NCBI RefSeq assembly: GCF_002968835.1
Contig: NZ_PKQK01000001.1
Coordinates: 1-64,000, forward strand
Length of the DNA stretch: 64,000 nt
Reading direction: 5' to 3'
From: Paenibacillus sp. PCH8
Lineage (GTDB): Bacteria > Bacillota > Bacilli > Paenibacillales > Paenibacillaceae
Shown here: piece after piece, positions 20,339 through 29,051 of the stretch
Layout of the letters: each line of letters begins with the position of its first letter
Position numbering within the stretch: position 1 is the first letter of the stretch
Made by a program: the position numbers and the translations under genes
Notes under the pieces: generated by a model
The model's database searches: none
The model's input: only the letters and a program-made list of their open reading frames with translations
What the model was told of the DNA's origin: nothing

Positions 20339-21060
20339 TCACTCACCTCATTTCCAAACCATTCTGAATAAAGATCATCTACAGATTGCATATTCCCTGC
20401 ATCGAATATTTTAGCTGTACCTTCTCCCACTTTGCGTACCAATGTGCATTCATCCGGTCGGATAAATTGAATGACACCATGCTGCATTTTCGCTTTCCAC
20501 AGACGAACCTCTCGCTCATTGCTTCCTGTTTCATCCGGGTAACTGATTCCATGCAGCATCGTGCCAAAATCAAGCTCACCTATACGATCGTAGAAACTGT
20601 CATCTTCACCAAAATGGCACGGTTCTACGTACCCCTGACACTCACGGGTTCCCAGAAAGATATCTCTTCGTCCCCCAACCTGAACTGCTCGTTTGGCGAT
20701 ATTGTGATGTTTATGTTCGTTCTGGTCATGTACCAAATCTTCACGATGCGGATTGAATATAAAATGGGCCTTGACCTGATAACGCACATCTCTTAAATAG
20801 GTGTAATAGGCCAGTGTGTTGCCCCCGCTATATTCAATCGGACGCATACCCTTTGATTCGGTCTGAATTGGATTCATAATACGGACTTCATCTACAATCC
20901 AGGTCAGGGTTGGCTTCCAGTAAATAGATTCCACGATCCCTTTGAGGGCTTGGTATGTAGGAATCTGATAAGAGAATTTTTCTCCACCCAACTTGGTGAG
21001 TGGATCGGTGAATAACGCATATTTTCCCGAAACCTCAAATTCGATTTGATTTCTCAACAT
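20335..21060 (-). CDS. cas5c: Type I-C crRNA-processing endonuclease Cas5c (Cas5d)
   Basis: A 241-residue Cas5. In type I-C systems, which lack Cas6, this protein cuts the repeat hairpin to release crRNAs and stays at the 5' handle. Family signs are the N-terminal strand ([20 protein letters not shown]), the segment [10 protein letters not shown] and the glycine-rich [17 protein letters not shown]. It follows cas3 by 73 bp and overlaps cas8c. The repeats of all four arrays keep the stem it must recognise. Confidence 0.96.
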   Translation of the reverse strand: MLRNQIEFEVSGKYALFTDPLTKLGGEKFSYQIPTYQALKGIVESIYWKPTLTWIVDEVRIMNPIQTESKGMRPIEYSGGNTLAYYTYLRDVRYQVKAHFIFNPHREDLVHDQNEHKHHNIAKRAVQVGGRRDIFLGTRECQGYVEPCHFGEDDSFYDRIGELDFGTMLHGISYPDETGSNEREVRLWKAKMQHGVIQFIRPDECTLVRKVGEGTAKIFDAGNMQSVDDLYSEWFGNEVSE

Positions 21061-21133
21061 TTCAGCTCCTTTCTATGGGGATAGGAGGGAGAAACATGTG
21101 TCATGAATCTCCCTCCTGTAATGGATCATATGA

Positions 21134-23590
21134 TCAGATCATCATAGGTTCCCAAGCACCTTCACCCTTAGATTCCACGCCGAAATCATCGGAATATGCA
21201 GGTTCTCTCAATGCCAGAACATGCCCATGCAAAAGGGGCCTCACATCTCCGTTTTTCTCCAATGCCCGGAGTTCATGGTCGTATATATTCACCGTATACT
21301 GCTGAGCCTTGCGTAATAACTCACTCATTTCACCAGGTTCCATTTCTCCATTCAGGTCCAAAATCAATTCTCTTCCTTCTTCCCCATAAGGAACAATTAC
21401 GGGCGTGGCGTTCGTGGATATGGCTTCAAAATACTTCTCCGCCGTAGCTATCGCATAGTGATTCACAACCTCCGGCTTACAATCATGCTTCTTCTTATAG
21501 GCATCCACGTAATAACGATTACGGTCCATCAGATCAAACAAGTTCTGTTCAAGCTTAGGAATGGGGTAATGCATTTTGTCTCCAATATCATTAAAATAAT
21601 ATTCGAAATAACGGGACATTGCCTTTGAAGATAACAAGTCATTTCCGAGCGATCCGGGGTCATCCTTGAATTCCTGAAGCACACGTTCCGTTTTCTCAGC
21701 ACCTATTTTAATCTCAGGCAGATTCGTTAACACCTCATCCGATGAGCGAATGATGTACACATTGCGAACCTTATCTTTCCCGTGCCGGTTACATCGTCCA
21801 GCCGCCTGAGCAATCGAATCCAAACCAGCCAAAGAACGAACCACGCAATCAAAGCTGATATTCACGCCCGCCTCAATAAGCTGTGTACTCACACAGATGA
21901 TACGCTCACCCTTTGCCAATCTCGGAATAACGCCATACTCCCCGGATAAAACCTCTTTGCGATGCGCCGCACACATATTGGTACTTAAATGAACAATTTG
22001 AACGCCACTGTCTCGCAACCATTCCACTTCATTTAACTGTTCAAACAGTTTACGGACCGCTGTTTTCGTATTCAAAATGACCAGCACACTGTCCACTTCT
22101 CTCATTTGTTCCTGGACAAAAGAAGACACTTCCTCCGCCCTCCACCCCGAAGGTGAATCCTGCGTAAGGTCCTGTAATTCAACTCGTTTGAAGCTTCGTC
22201 CGACCTCGTCTAAATTCTGAATAATCTCCGGCTGCTCCGAGAAATGCAGCTTGTGCTTCACAAAATCCAATGCAGGCTGAGTAGCTGTACAGAGCAACAG
22301 GCTGGATCTCCCAATCACATGCAGGAAATTCAGTGCAGCATTAAAGAGGGAGATACAATGAACCGGAACCGACTGCACTTCATCAAATACAATGACTGCC
22401 TTGGAAAGCTGATGTAATCTGCGGACGTTTCGGGTTCCTTTAGCATAAAAGGTGTTCAAAAATTGAACCATCGTCGTGAAAATAATCGGCCGATCCCAAT
22501 GATCACGGGCAAGCTTGAGATTCTTTTTGCGCAAATCTAGGGTCTCCCCTTCGTCGCCCTCATGGCGTTCGTCATCCTTGTCATCCACCACGTTGGAGTG
22601 ATGTTCCAAAATCATGTCATCGTTCTTCAAAATACTGCGGATCTCAGCCGCATTTTGTTCAATGATGGTGGTGTACGGAACGATATATATAATCCGCTGT
22701 TTGTTATGTTCAATGGCATGTCTGAGCGCATAGCGCATACTGGCAAGCGTTTTCCCCCCGCCTGTTGGTATGGAAAGGGTGTACACTCCTGATGGACGAT
22801 ACGCAAATTGTTCGCATTGCCGGGACATTTCACGTCGCAATCGATTAATGGGTGTGTCTACTATACTGCTGTGCTCAAGCTTGCTTAAATGTTGAGATAG
22901 TAATTCATAGCTTTGTTGAAAAAAAGACTTGTAATTGATTTCTTCTGCTATAGTTTCATTTTCTTCAAATCGCCTTGTATTCGTTCGATCTGCGTCGATC
23001 AGGCAGCTAAACATATATTTGATAAGCAGTGCTCCCGCAATCGGCGGAAGTTTATGCTCTTTGATGATCTGTATGTATCTTTGAAGCTCTTGGATCGCTT
23101 GCTTAAACATATGGTCGAGTTGGCCTGGGGGGTTGTGTTTGAAAAATTCTTCTTTCGCTTGCTCATATTGATCTAATTCCTTGGAAACGACTCGCTCCAT
23201 ATAAGGTGAAGCTTTATCAGGTGATATGTAGTCTCTTAGACCCTGATGATGGGAGATAATACAATTGGCAATCCACTCCGCTGTGTACTTTGACTCAAGC
23301 GTTGTGCCACTTCCATGGTAAAGGCTGTGCAGCAGCTTGCCACCAGCAGTCGAATGATCAACTGAACCTTTGCGAGGAGGGGCATCTGGGTTGGCGACAG
23401 CTTCCTGAATGTAGTTTCGAAAAAGATCTGTATTTTTGCCCATATCATGCAGAAGACCAGCAATGCCTGCCAAATTTTTGACACCAATCTTCTCTCCAGC
23501 TTGCTCCGCACCTTGCTTAACCTCTACTAAGTGATCCTGAACGGTTTGTATTCTTCCATCCTTTTGACAGATATGCGCAATATAGGTCAC
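21134..23590 (-). CDS. cas3: CRISPR-associated helicase-nuclease Cas3
   Basis: An 818-residue effector with an N-terminal HD nuclease (GIAGLLHDMGKN) and a superfamily-2 helicase: Walker A SIPTGGGKTLAS, DEVQ box VFDEVQ, and motif VI AAGRCNRHG. It is recruited by Cascade to degrade target DNA. The start is GTG, placed 9 nt after GGAGGTGA; length and motifs indicate an intact enzyme. It is the first gene of the cas operon, with 316 bp between it and array B. Confidence 0.97.
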   Translation of the reverse strand: MTYIAHICQKDGRIQTVQDHLVEVKQGAEQAGEKIGVKNLAGIAGLLHDMGKNTDLFRNYIQEAVANPDAPPRKGSVDHSTAGGKLLHSLYHGSGTTLESKYTAEWIANCIISHHQGLRDYISPDKASPYMERVVSKELDQYEQAKEEFFKHNPPGQLDHMFKQAIQELQRYIQIIKEHKLPPIAGALLIKYMFSCLIDADRTNTRRFEENETIAEEINYKSFFQQSYELLSQHLSKLEHSSIVDTPINRLRREMSRQCEQFAYRPSGVYTLSIPTGGGKTLASMRYALRHAIEHNKQRIIYIVPYTTIIEQNAAEIRSILKNDDMILEHHSNVVDDKDDERHEGDEGETLDLRKKNLKLARDHWDRPIIFTTMVQFLNTFYAKGTRNVRRLHQLSKAVIVFDEVQSVPVHCISLFNAALNFLHVIGRSSLLLCTATQPALDFVKHKLHFSEQPEIIQNLDEVGRSFKRVELQDLTQDSPSGWRAEEVSSFVQEQMREVDSVLVILNTKTAVRKLFEQLNEVEWLRDSGVQIVHLSTNMCAAHRKEVLSGEYGVIPRLAKGERIICVSTQLIEAGVNISFDCVVRSLAGLDSIAQAAGRCNRHGKDKVRNVYIIRSSDEVLTNLPEIKIGAEKTERVLQEFKDDPGSLGNDLLSSKAMSRYFEYYFNDIGDKMHYPIPKLEQNLFDLMDRNRYYVDAYKKKHDCKPEVVNHYAIATAEKYFEAISTNATPVIVPYGEEGRELILDLNGEMEPGEMSELLRKAQQYTVNIYDHELRALEKNGDVRPLLHGHVLALREPAYSDDFGVESKGEGAWEPMMI

Positions 23591-23839
23591 ACCACTTCAC
23601 CTCCACTGAATTTCATGACATTAATCCCAGATCCATAGGCAAAAAGACTCACATTGTAAATTTCGACACCAAAATACATTTCCCTTCTATAAACCCTGTA
23701 TTTTTAGAATATTATGTAATTTGTTATGAAGGCAGTAATACTTTTGCAGCTAAGTCATAACTGTATTCAATCAAATATAAAAAAGCTCACCTCATGCTAC
23801 AGATTAGTGTAGATGATGGTAAGTCTTTTGACATGTGAT
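23591..23839. other. Region between array B and cas3 (cas promoter expected)
   Basis: AT-rich and without a gene. The cas operon promoter should be here, unless transcription comes through array B. I could not fix a convincing -35/-10 pair. Confidence 0.4.
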
Positions 23840-24138
23840 TGCGATTTTAGTGCATTTATAAAGATTGCGACCGCAGTTGGCACCTATCAGCCTACCTGGG
23901 AAGGAAATTTCAATCCACGCACTCATATAGAGTGCGACAACGCCTTCGATCTCTCTCGGAGCATCATAGGAATTTCAATCCACGCACTCATATAGAGTGC
24001 GACAGGCGCTTTGATGCCCGGGTGATGTTTATACTCAATATTTCAATCCACGCACTCATATAGAGTGCGACGGAAAAAAGATTCAGGGAGAAACAGTCGT
24101 GGAACTATTTCAATCCACGCACTCATATAGAGTGCGAC
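23840..24138 (-). CRISPR. CRISPR array B (type I-C), 4 intact repeats plus one decayed repeat
   Basis: Four identical 32-bp repeats start at 23907, 23972, 24040 and 24107, with spacers of 33, 36 and 35 bp. The repeat differs from arrays A and D in the loop: in crRNA sense it reads GTCGCACTCTATATGAGTGC and then the same handle, one base shorter. Upstream, 23840-23871 keeps the ends of a repeat (TATAAAG and TTGCGAC in register) exactly 35 bp before the first intact one, so it is probably the decayed oldest repeat. The array lies upstream of cas3. Confidence 0.95.
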
Positions 24139-24340
24139 AGCAAAAAGTAACGTATAGTCGTTTCAAAAAAGATATTTTACCGTTATTCTGTCATTTCGTA
24201 AATAATAATAAATACATCTTAATACAAATAATCCAGTTAATTCAAGAATGATGTTACCAAAAGGGGACAACAATAGCTTGATCGACAATTTTCGAGGTGC
24301 GAATCTCCTAGAGATTTTATGTGAGCTTAACATTCGCACC
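24139..24340 (-). promoter_or_regulatory. Leader of CRISPR array B
   Basis: Related to the other leaders. GGTGCGAAT (24296-24304) faces ATTCGCACC (24332-24340) around a 27-nt loop that keeps ATGTGAGC. The AAAAGG element is present but its partner arm is lost, and the repeat-proximal inverted repeat is weak. It is the most diverged of the four leaders, in step with its different repeat. Confidence 0.7.
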
Positions 24341-24497
24341 ACCATTAAATAGCGCTTTTTACAGGTCTAATCTTTGTAACTTTAGAAAATTTATTTTCAT
24401 AGTTCAACATCTAAAGAACCAAAGACAATATTCAATGTATTTGATCTCATTCTATAATGATACTATGACCATCGTATCATTATAGAATATCCGTTTT

Positions 24498-24848
24498 TTA
24501 TTGAAATCGATCAAGCTTCAAATTCATATCAACACGTTCTGGAGTCCACAAAAGGATATCCGTAAGAAAAGTCAACGCATCCATTCCGCATAATCTATCC
24601 ACGATTGACTCTATCAGTTCTTTTACATTCCCTTGGGGTTTCTCAGCGAGAATTATTCCTCCGGTATCTCCATTAATATATAAGTGATCTACGTGAGCAA
24701 CTTTGTGTACATGCCGCAGCCATAGCGTACCTTCGTCAAGGAAAAAGATATAACTTTCATTCATAACATATCCTTGGTAAATATAAAAATCCTGAACGTC
24801 ATCAAAAGGACCTATCACTACAGAAGCTAATTCAATACGATCTGACAT
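24498..24848 (-). CDS. Hypothetical protein
   Basis: A 116-residue protein I do not recognise. ATG at 24848 is preferred because AGAGGTG lies 9 nt upstream. It looks soluble: no signal peptide or membrane segment, mixed alpha/beta, acidic, with a hydrophobic C-terminal helix ending in LKLDRFQ. It lies alone between the leader of array B and a small HTH gene in an AT-rich stretch, so it may have been gained with, or inserted into, the CRISPR region. Function unknown. Confidence 0.65.
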   Translation of the reverse strand: MSDRIELASVVIGPFDDVQDFYIYQGYVMNESYIFFLDEGTLWLRHVHKVAHVDHLYINGDTGGIILAEKPQGNVKELIESIVDRLCGMDALTFLTDILLWTPERVDMNLKLDRFQ

Positions 24849-25203
24849 ACTCAGGAACACCTCTTTTCATTAGATCGTTATCAACATCTCATATTTCTGT
24901 AACTTACTAGATTAGTATAAATAGATGTTTGTTCCGTACAGCTTCAGCATAGCCTCACCATTTTCTAACAAATCAAAAATCATTTTTCATGCATAGTAAT
25001 CCTTCATTCTGAGATATCGCCTCCATATTACAAAAATAAATAACAACTTTTTAATGAACTAAAAGTTCGATTTATTATACATATAGTACAATAAGTTAAA
25101 TTTTTATTCAATACTAATTTATACAAAAAGTACGACATCTTGTATTTATAGTCCATATTCAATAAAATACACGTATATATACACTTTTTCTTGGAGGTTA
25201 ATG
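24849..25203. other. AT-rich intergenic region
   Basis: No gene seen. It separates two divergent small genes and must carry both promoters. The base composition is clearly richer in A/T than the flanking operons. Confidence 0.4.
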
Positions 25204-25413
25204 ATGGCATTAAAACCTAGCTATAAACCAATGGAGATTACTCTAATTAAAAAGGACAAGAATAAAACTTACCTGCGTACTCAACTAGGTATTTCACCTT
25301 CTACTCTAGCCAAAATGTCTAATGGAGAGTTTGTCGCGTTAAGTGTGATTGCACGTATTTGCGAAGACCTACAATGTCGTATTGAAGAAGTTGTTGAATT
25401 TATAGAGGAGTAA
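25204..25413 (+). CDS. Small Cro/CI-type HTH regulator
   Basis: A 69-residue protein that is almost wholly a helix-turn-helix domain (TYLRTQLGISPSTLAKMSNGEFVALSVIARICEDLQCRIEEV), matching small Xre-family regulators such as YozG-like proteins. GGAGG is placed 6 nt before the second ATG, so I start at 25204 rather than 25201. It lies between CRISPR arrays B and C and is the only gene here on the plus strand. Targets are unknown; nearby small genes or the CRISPR leaders are possible. Confidence 0.85.
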   Translation: MALKPSYKPMEITLIKKDKNKTYLRTQLGISPSTLAKMSNGEFVALSVIARICEDLQCRIEEVVEFIEE

Positions 25414-25667
25414 ATTTAAGTGGATATCTCAAATCTATACGATGCGAGAGACTATACGTTTTAGTGGATTTGAAAAAGGAGTTTTGTTTGTGCGGATTTA
25501 CTTTATAGAGAGAAACTTGCCTACATTTCACTTTGATCTACGATATTTAAAATCACAACCGATGCTCCTTTCCAATAAAATTTGATGTTCATGCTACACG
25601 AGTTCCGATAATTACTTTTTGAATAACGGTAATTTATATTCTGATTTAGCACATATAATATCATTTC

Positions 25668-25919
25668 TTATAACTTTTGAATAAAAGAGCCTCTCTTAAT
25701 TCCATTAAGGTTCAATTTTCCTCTGATATTAATCCCCACAATCGGGCGTTCAGTAATCGAAAAAGACAAGCTCACATCTATCACTTCGCACTCAATAGAT
25801 GGTCCATCTATACTGTGTACCAGAATTGTTGAACCCACTAATTTTTTCAAGGAATATAATTGGAACTCTAAACCTATAGCACTGCATATAAGCACGGTAC
25901 CACGTTCAGGTATATCCAT
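25668..25919 (-). CDS. Hypothetical small protein
   Basis: An 83-residue protein not recognised. GGAGG lies 5 nt before ATG at 25919; an upstream TTG would overlap that site. It has a beta-rich pattern of short hydrophobic strands, like a small barrel (GTVLICSA, STILVHSIDGPSIECEVIDV, PIVGINIRGKLNL). The relic CRISPR repeats lie just upstream of its start, at about 54-156 bp. Confidence 0.6.
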   Translation of the reverse strand: MDIPERGTVLICSAIGLEFQLYSLKKLVGSTILVHSIDGPSIECEVIDVSLSFSITERPIVGINIRGKLNLNGIKRGSFIQKL

Positions 25920-25972
25920 TGTGTCCTCCAATTTAAACGTATACAGTTTGCCCCCCCTTGCATATTTTCCAA

Positions 25973-26075
25973 TTTCCTCTCAATCTATGTACTATAAAGT
26001 CTGACCAGTTCAATTTACGTACTGGCTCCGGCACCGTCCGCATTATCAATCCACATACTCCATAAGAAGTGCAAC
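25973..26075 (-). repeat. Relic CRISPR mini-array (two decayed repeats, one spacer)
   Basis: At 26042-26075 there is a repeat with several changes and one extra base (TCAATCCACATACTCCATAA, then GAAGTGCAAC). About one repeat-plus-spacer upstream, 25973-26005 keeps CAATCTATGTACT and ends GTCTGAC. They are separated by 36 bp, a normal spacer length. No leader is seen next to it. It is probably a dead array; a retained regulatory role is possible but unsupported. Confidence 0.6.
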
Positions 26076-26137
26076 GGCATATCATTAGATGCTTACTCAG
26101 ATTTAGTTGAGAATAATCATTATTGGTCTTGCTTGGA

Positions 26138-26170
26138 CAAAAAAGCCACCCCTCAAAGACTGGGACAGCT
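26138..26170 (-). terminator. Probable terminator downstream of the TPR-like gene
   Basis: On the minus strand AGC-TGT-CCC pairs with GGG-TG-GCT and is followed by TTTTTT. It lies about 115 bp past the stop of the 26286-26969 gene. Confidence 0.5.
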
Positions 26171-26285
26171 AATCAAGAAACATCATTTTTTATCGTCAAA
26201 CCTACAAGGTAAAATGCAACGCGGCTACATCATTTATTCCCATTATAGAGGCTCTTATCCAACCTAGTCCAACATATAATTTTAA

Positions 26286-26969
26286 TTAAGTATGAATTTC
26301 AGTACAATTTAATAATACGCTTACAGCCTGGGCACTTCTTCCAATCCGTCCATAATACATCGCCATTTCGTAGCTGAATTTTAGATAATATGAGGCATCT
26401 ATATCTGAAATGTTCTTCCAGTCAATGACCTGTATATTTTTTTCAAATATACTTTCTAATTTTTTTATAGGTAATCCGCTTAACCGATTGGCTTCAAGTA
26501 GCGTTAAGAGCCCAGAAATCAACTCGTCCTTACTTTGCAGTATAAATGATAAATATTCATCTAAAACCTCTGTTTTGCCTTCCAATAAATCCAATACCAT
26601 CAAATTAACTTTAGAGATCTCTGCATAATATTTAACTTCATCTATCGATTCTTCATCTGTGATTCTTAACCATTTAAATTCGCCATAACTTTCAATACAT
26701 TCCCTTGCCTTACCAAACTCCAATAACTTTTGATGAGCTATTCCCTGCATCAAAAGAGCATAACCCATATAATAAACAAGCACACGATCTGTATGTATTT
26801 CTACGATGTGTGTATCTCCAAGTAACATATTTAAATTGTAAATTCTAATGGACTCCTCATATAACGTTTCGCCTAGTCTAATTATTTCGCTCCAGTTATT
26901 CAAGCTATAAGCCATTCTGAGTAGTGTCACAGTCGAGTCTAATCCGTATCCATCATAATACCTCGACAT
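26286..26969 (-). CDS. TPR-like helical protein, regulator C-terminal part without HTH
   Basis: A 227-residue all-helical protein. Its opening (YYDGYGLDSTVTLLRMAYSLNNW) and later helices resemble the sensor part of Paenibacillus DNA-binding proteins that begin with an Xre HTH of about 70 residues. No HTH is found here. The start is nevertheless sound, since AGGAG lies 7 nt upstream of ATG. So it is either a stand-alone sensor domain or a shortened regulator. The HTH gene at 25204 is on the other strand and not fused. The exact function is unknown; peptide-binding helical repeats are common in this group. Confidence 0.65.
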   Translation of the reverse strand: MSRYYDGYGLDSTVTLLRMAYSLNNWSEIIRLGETLYEESIRIYNLNMLLGDTHIVEIHTDRVLVYYMGYALLMQGIAHQKLLEFGKARECIESYGEFKWLRITDEESIDEVKYYAEISKVNLMVLDLLEGKTEVLDEYLSFILQSKDELISGLLTLLEANRLSGLPIKKLESIFEKNIQVIDWKNISDIDASYYLKFSYEMAMYYGRIGRSAQAVSVLLNCTEIHT

Positions 26970-27122
26970 ACCCCCACTCCTTTTTTTACAATTAATAACA
27001 TTATATTGATTTTTCTACCACAGGTCAAACCATTGTTTAACAAAAAAACTTAAAATAAGCAGCATTTAATATGACATTTCAGTTTTAGGAATTATTATCT
27101 AATTTTTTAATTCTCTGAAATG

Positions 27123-27176
27123 AAAAAGTCTTACCCACTTATTCATGCTTAGCATAATAAAGGTAAGACTTTTTTG
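27123..27176 (-). terminator. Terminator-like hairpin at the old end of array C
   Basis: AAAAAGTCTTACC pairs with GGTAAGACTTTTTT around a 26-nt loop. It starts 9 bp beyond the oldest repeat of array C in the direction of transcription, so it can end the pre-crRNA. It is symmetrical and could also act on the other strand. Confidence 0.7.
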
Positions 27177-27184
27177 GGGATTCG

Positions 27185-28022
27185 ATTTGCATTCCATACG
27201 GAGTGCGACAAAATACGGTTATGATTCATTACTACCCGAAATGTTTCAATTCACGCACTCCATACGAAGTGCGACTCGGAATTATAAAGAGCGACATACA
27301 GCCTATCTGGATTTCAATCCACGCACTCCATACGAAGTGCGACACGAAATTGGAAACGAGATCGTCATTGATCCAGTGATTTCAATCCACGCACTCCATA
27401 CGAAGTGCGACGTTTCACGGGTTCCGTCATCAACAATGGAAGAGTAATTTCAATCCACGCACTCCATACGAAGTGCGACGAGCTCGCAAATCCTCGATGT
27501 AATCATGTATGTCAATTTCAATCCACGCACTCCATACGAAGTGCGACAAGTTTGCTTGCCCGCTGATCGATGAGCTGAAATATTTCAATCCACGCACTCC
27601 ATACGAAGTGCGACTTTCTTCCAAACTGATGTTTAGCCGCTGATCAGATATTTCAATCCACGCACTCCATACGAAGTGCGACGTACGAACACGTCAACTG
27701 TTTCAGGACTTACAAATGATTTCAATCCACGCACTCCATACGAAGTGCGACTTCCACCAACAAAAACCATTTCGTCAATGTCGATTATTTCAATCCACGC
27801 ACTCCATACGAAGTGCGACGATGCACCGCAAGATACAACCGTTGTAGATAAAAAATTTCAATCCACGCACTCCATACGAAGTGCGACGGATTCCGTGCTT
27901 GAACAGTTGATGGAGGATAAGATTTCAATCCACGCACTCCATACGAAGTGCGACATTGACTCCGCTCGTTACGCCTTTGAGGATGATATATTTCAATCCA
28001 CGCACTCCATACGAAGTGCGAC
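27185..28022 (-). CRISPR. CRISPR array C (type I-C), 13 repeats, 12 spacers
   Basis: Twelve full 33-bp repeats and one truncated repeat at the old end (27185-27209, with 8 bp missing from the handle side). Spacers are 33-36 bp. All full repeats carry CGAAGTGCGAC on the plus strand, while the truncated oldest one keeps CGGAGTGCGAC as in arrays A and D. In RNA the change turns a C-G pair of the stem into a G-U wobble, so the hairpin is kept. Full repeats start at 27243, 27311, 27379, 27447, 27515, 27582, 27650, 27719, 27787, 27855, 27922 and 27990. Confidence 0.98.
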
Positions 28023-28214
28023 AGCGAAAAAGTACGTATCTTAACCATTTGAACCATCAAAACAACGTTTTTTCACTATTATTCTATGACTTTCCATATC
28101 ATTAATCAATCTATTTATACATTCCATTGCCAAAAGGTAACATTTCCACCCTTTTCGACAAATTCTGAGGTGCGAATCCCCCAGGGTTTTCATGTGAGCA
28201 TCACATTCGCACCT
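28023..28214 (-). promoter_or_regulatory. Leader of CRISPR array C
   Basis: It holds the same three elements as the other leaders: CGAAAAAGTACGT next to the newest repeat facing AACGTTTTTTC; AAAAGG facing CCCTTTT; and AGGTGCGAAT (28168-28177) facing ATTCGCACCT (28205-28214) with a 27-nt loop containing CCCCCAGGG and CATGTGAGC. Confidence 0.78.
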
Positions 28215-28323
28215 GTTTGTGTCACATACGGATTCCCCCAAAAACCTTCTTCATCCCCCATCCCACCATGACAAAGATCACATCCATCATCCCTGTCCGA
28301 GTGCTACAGTTATAAACGACCAA

Positions 28324-28348
28324 TTGACCGAAAATGTAATCCGGTCAA
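28324..28348. promoter_or_regulatory. Inverted-repeat operator before the TetR gene
   Basis: TTGACCG and CGGTCAA form a perfect 7-bp inverted repeat with an 11-bp spacer, 50 bp upstream of the TetR start. The left arm doubles as a good -35 (TTGACC). This is the expected place for the regulator to bind its own promoter. Confidence 0.6.
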
Positions 28349-28397
28349 CTTTAGATACACCTTTTACTCATTCAGACAACAAGGAGGTGCATATACC

Positions 28398-28976
28398 ATG
28401 AGAACCATTGATCGAAGGCAACAGGTCATTGACTCGGCGGAGAAATCATTCGCGTTGTTTGGCTATAAAGCCACCACCATGGAGCAAGTCGCGAGACTGG
28501 CGAACGTGGGGAAAGGTACGATCTATACTTTTTTTGAAAATAAAGAAGAACTGTTCGACGAGATTCTCCACTCGATCATTACCGATATGAAACAGATTAC
28601 GGAGCAAACGGTGAAGGAAGAGAATTCGTTTCTGGACAACGTACACCTGAGTATGGACTCTTTGCTGGAGTATAGGGAAGAGCATGATCTGTTAATCAAA
28701 CTGTTCCAGGAAGTGAACGATTTCGGCACGCCACAGGCCAAGGAAGGTCTGCTGAAAGTAGAGACAGCGATTCTCGAATATCTGGAACGCCAAGTTTCGC
28801 GGGCAATGGAATTGCAGCAGATTCGAGAGGATAACCCCAAACTGGTCTCTTTTGTACTGCTGAAACTCTATGTCACGTTAACCTCGGATTGGAACAAGGC
28901 GCATCCTACGCTACAGAAGGATCAGATTAAGGATTTTGTGGGCCTCTTTCTCAAGAGTGGATTATCCCCAACATAG
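28398..28976 (+). CDS. TetR-family transcriptional regulator
   Basis: A 192-residue regulator with the TetR N-terminal HTH (FALFGYKATTMEQVARLANVGKGTIYTFFENKEELF) and a helical C-terminal ligand domain. AAGGAGG stands upstream of the ATG. It lies 75 bp before a YhgE/Pip-type membrane protein gene in the same orientation, matching the yhgD-yhgE pair of Bacillus, and probably represses both through the inverted repeat at 28324-28348. The inducer is unknown. Confidence 0.92.
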   Translation: MRTIDRRQQVIDSAEKSFALFGYKATTMEQVARLANVGKGTIYTFFENKEELFDEILHSIITDMKQITEQTVKEENSFLDNVHLSMDSLLEYREEHDLLIKLFQEVNDFGTPQAKEGLLKVETAILEYLERQVSRAMELQQIREDNPKLVSFVLLKLYVTLTSDWNKAHPTLQKDQIKDFVGLFLKSGLSPT

Positions 28977-29051
28977 AGGAAGATGTGTCGCTTAACCCTT
29001 TTAAAAATTAGAAATAGAACTAACGGAGTAGCGTGATAATGGGGAGAGAAC

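Noticed and set aside
25442..25585. 47-codon plus-strand frame behind the HTH gene
   Set aside because: No ribosome site and no recognisable features.
25668..26075. Cas-regulated toxin-antitoxin RNA (CreTA-like) at the relic repeats
   Set aside because: The spacer shares only a short gapped stretch (CAATTTA and CGTA) with the promoter zone of the adjacent gene, at the wrong end for a seed, and no small toxin gene is visible.
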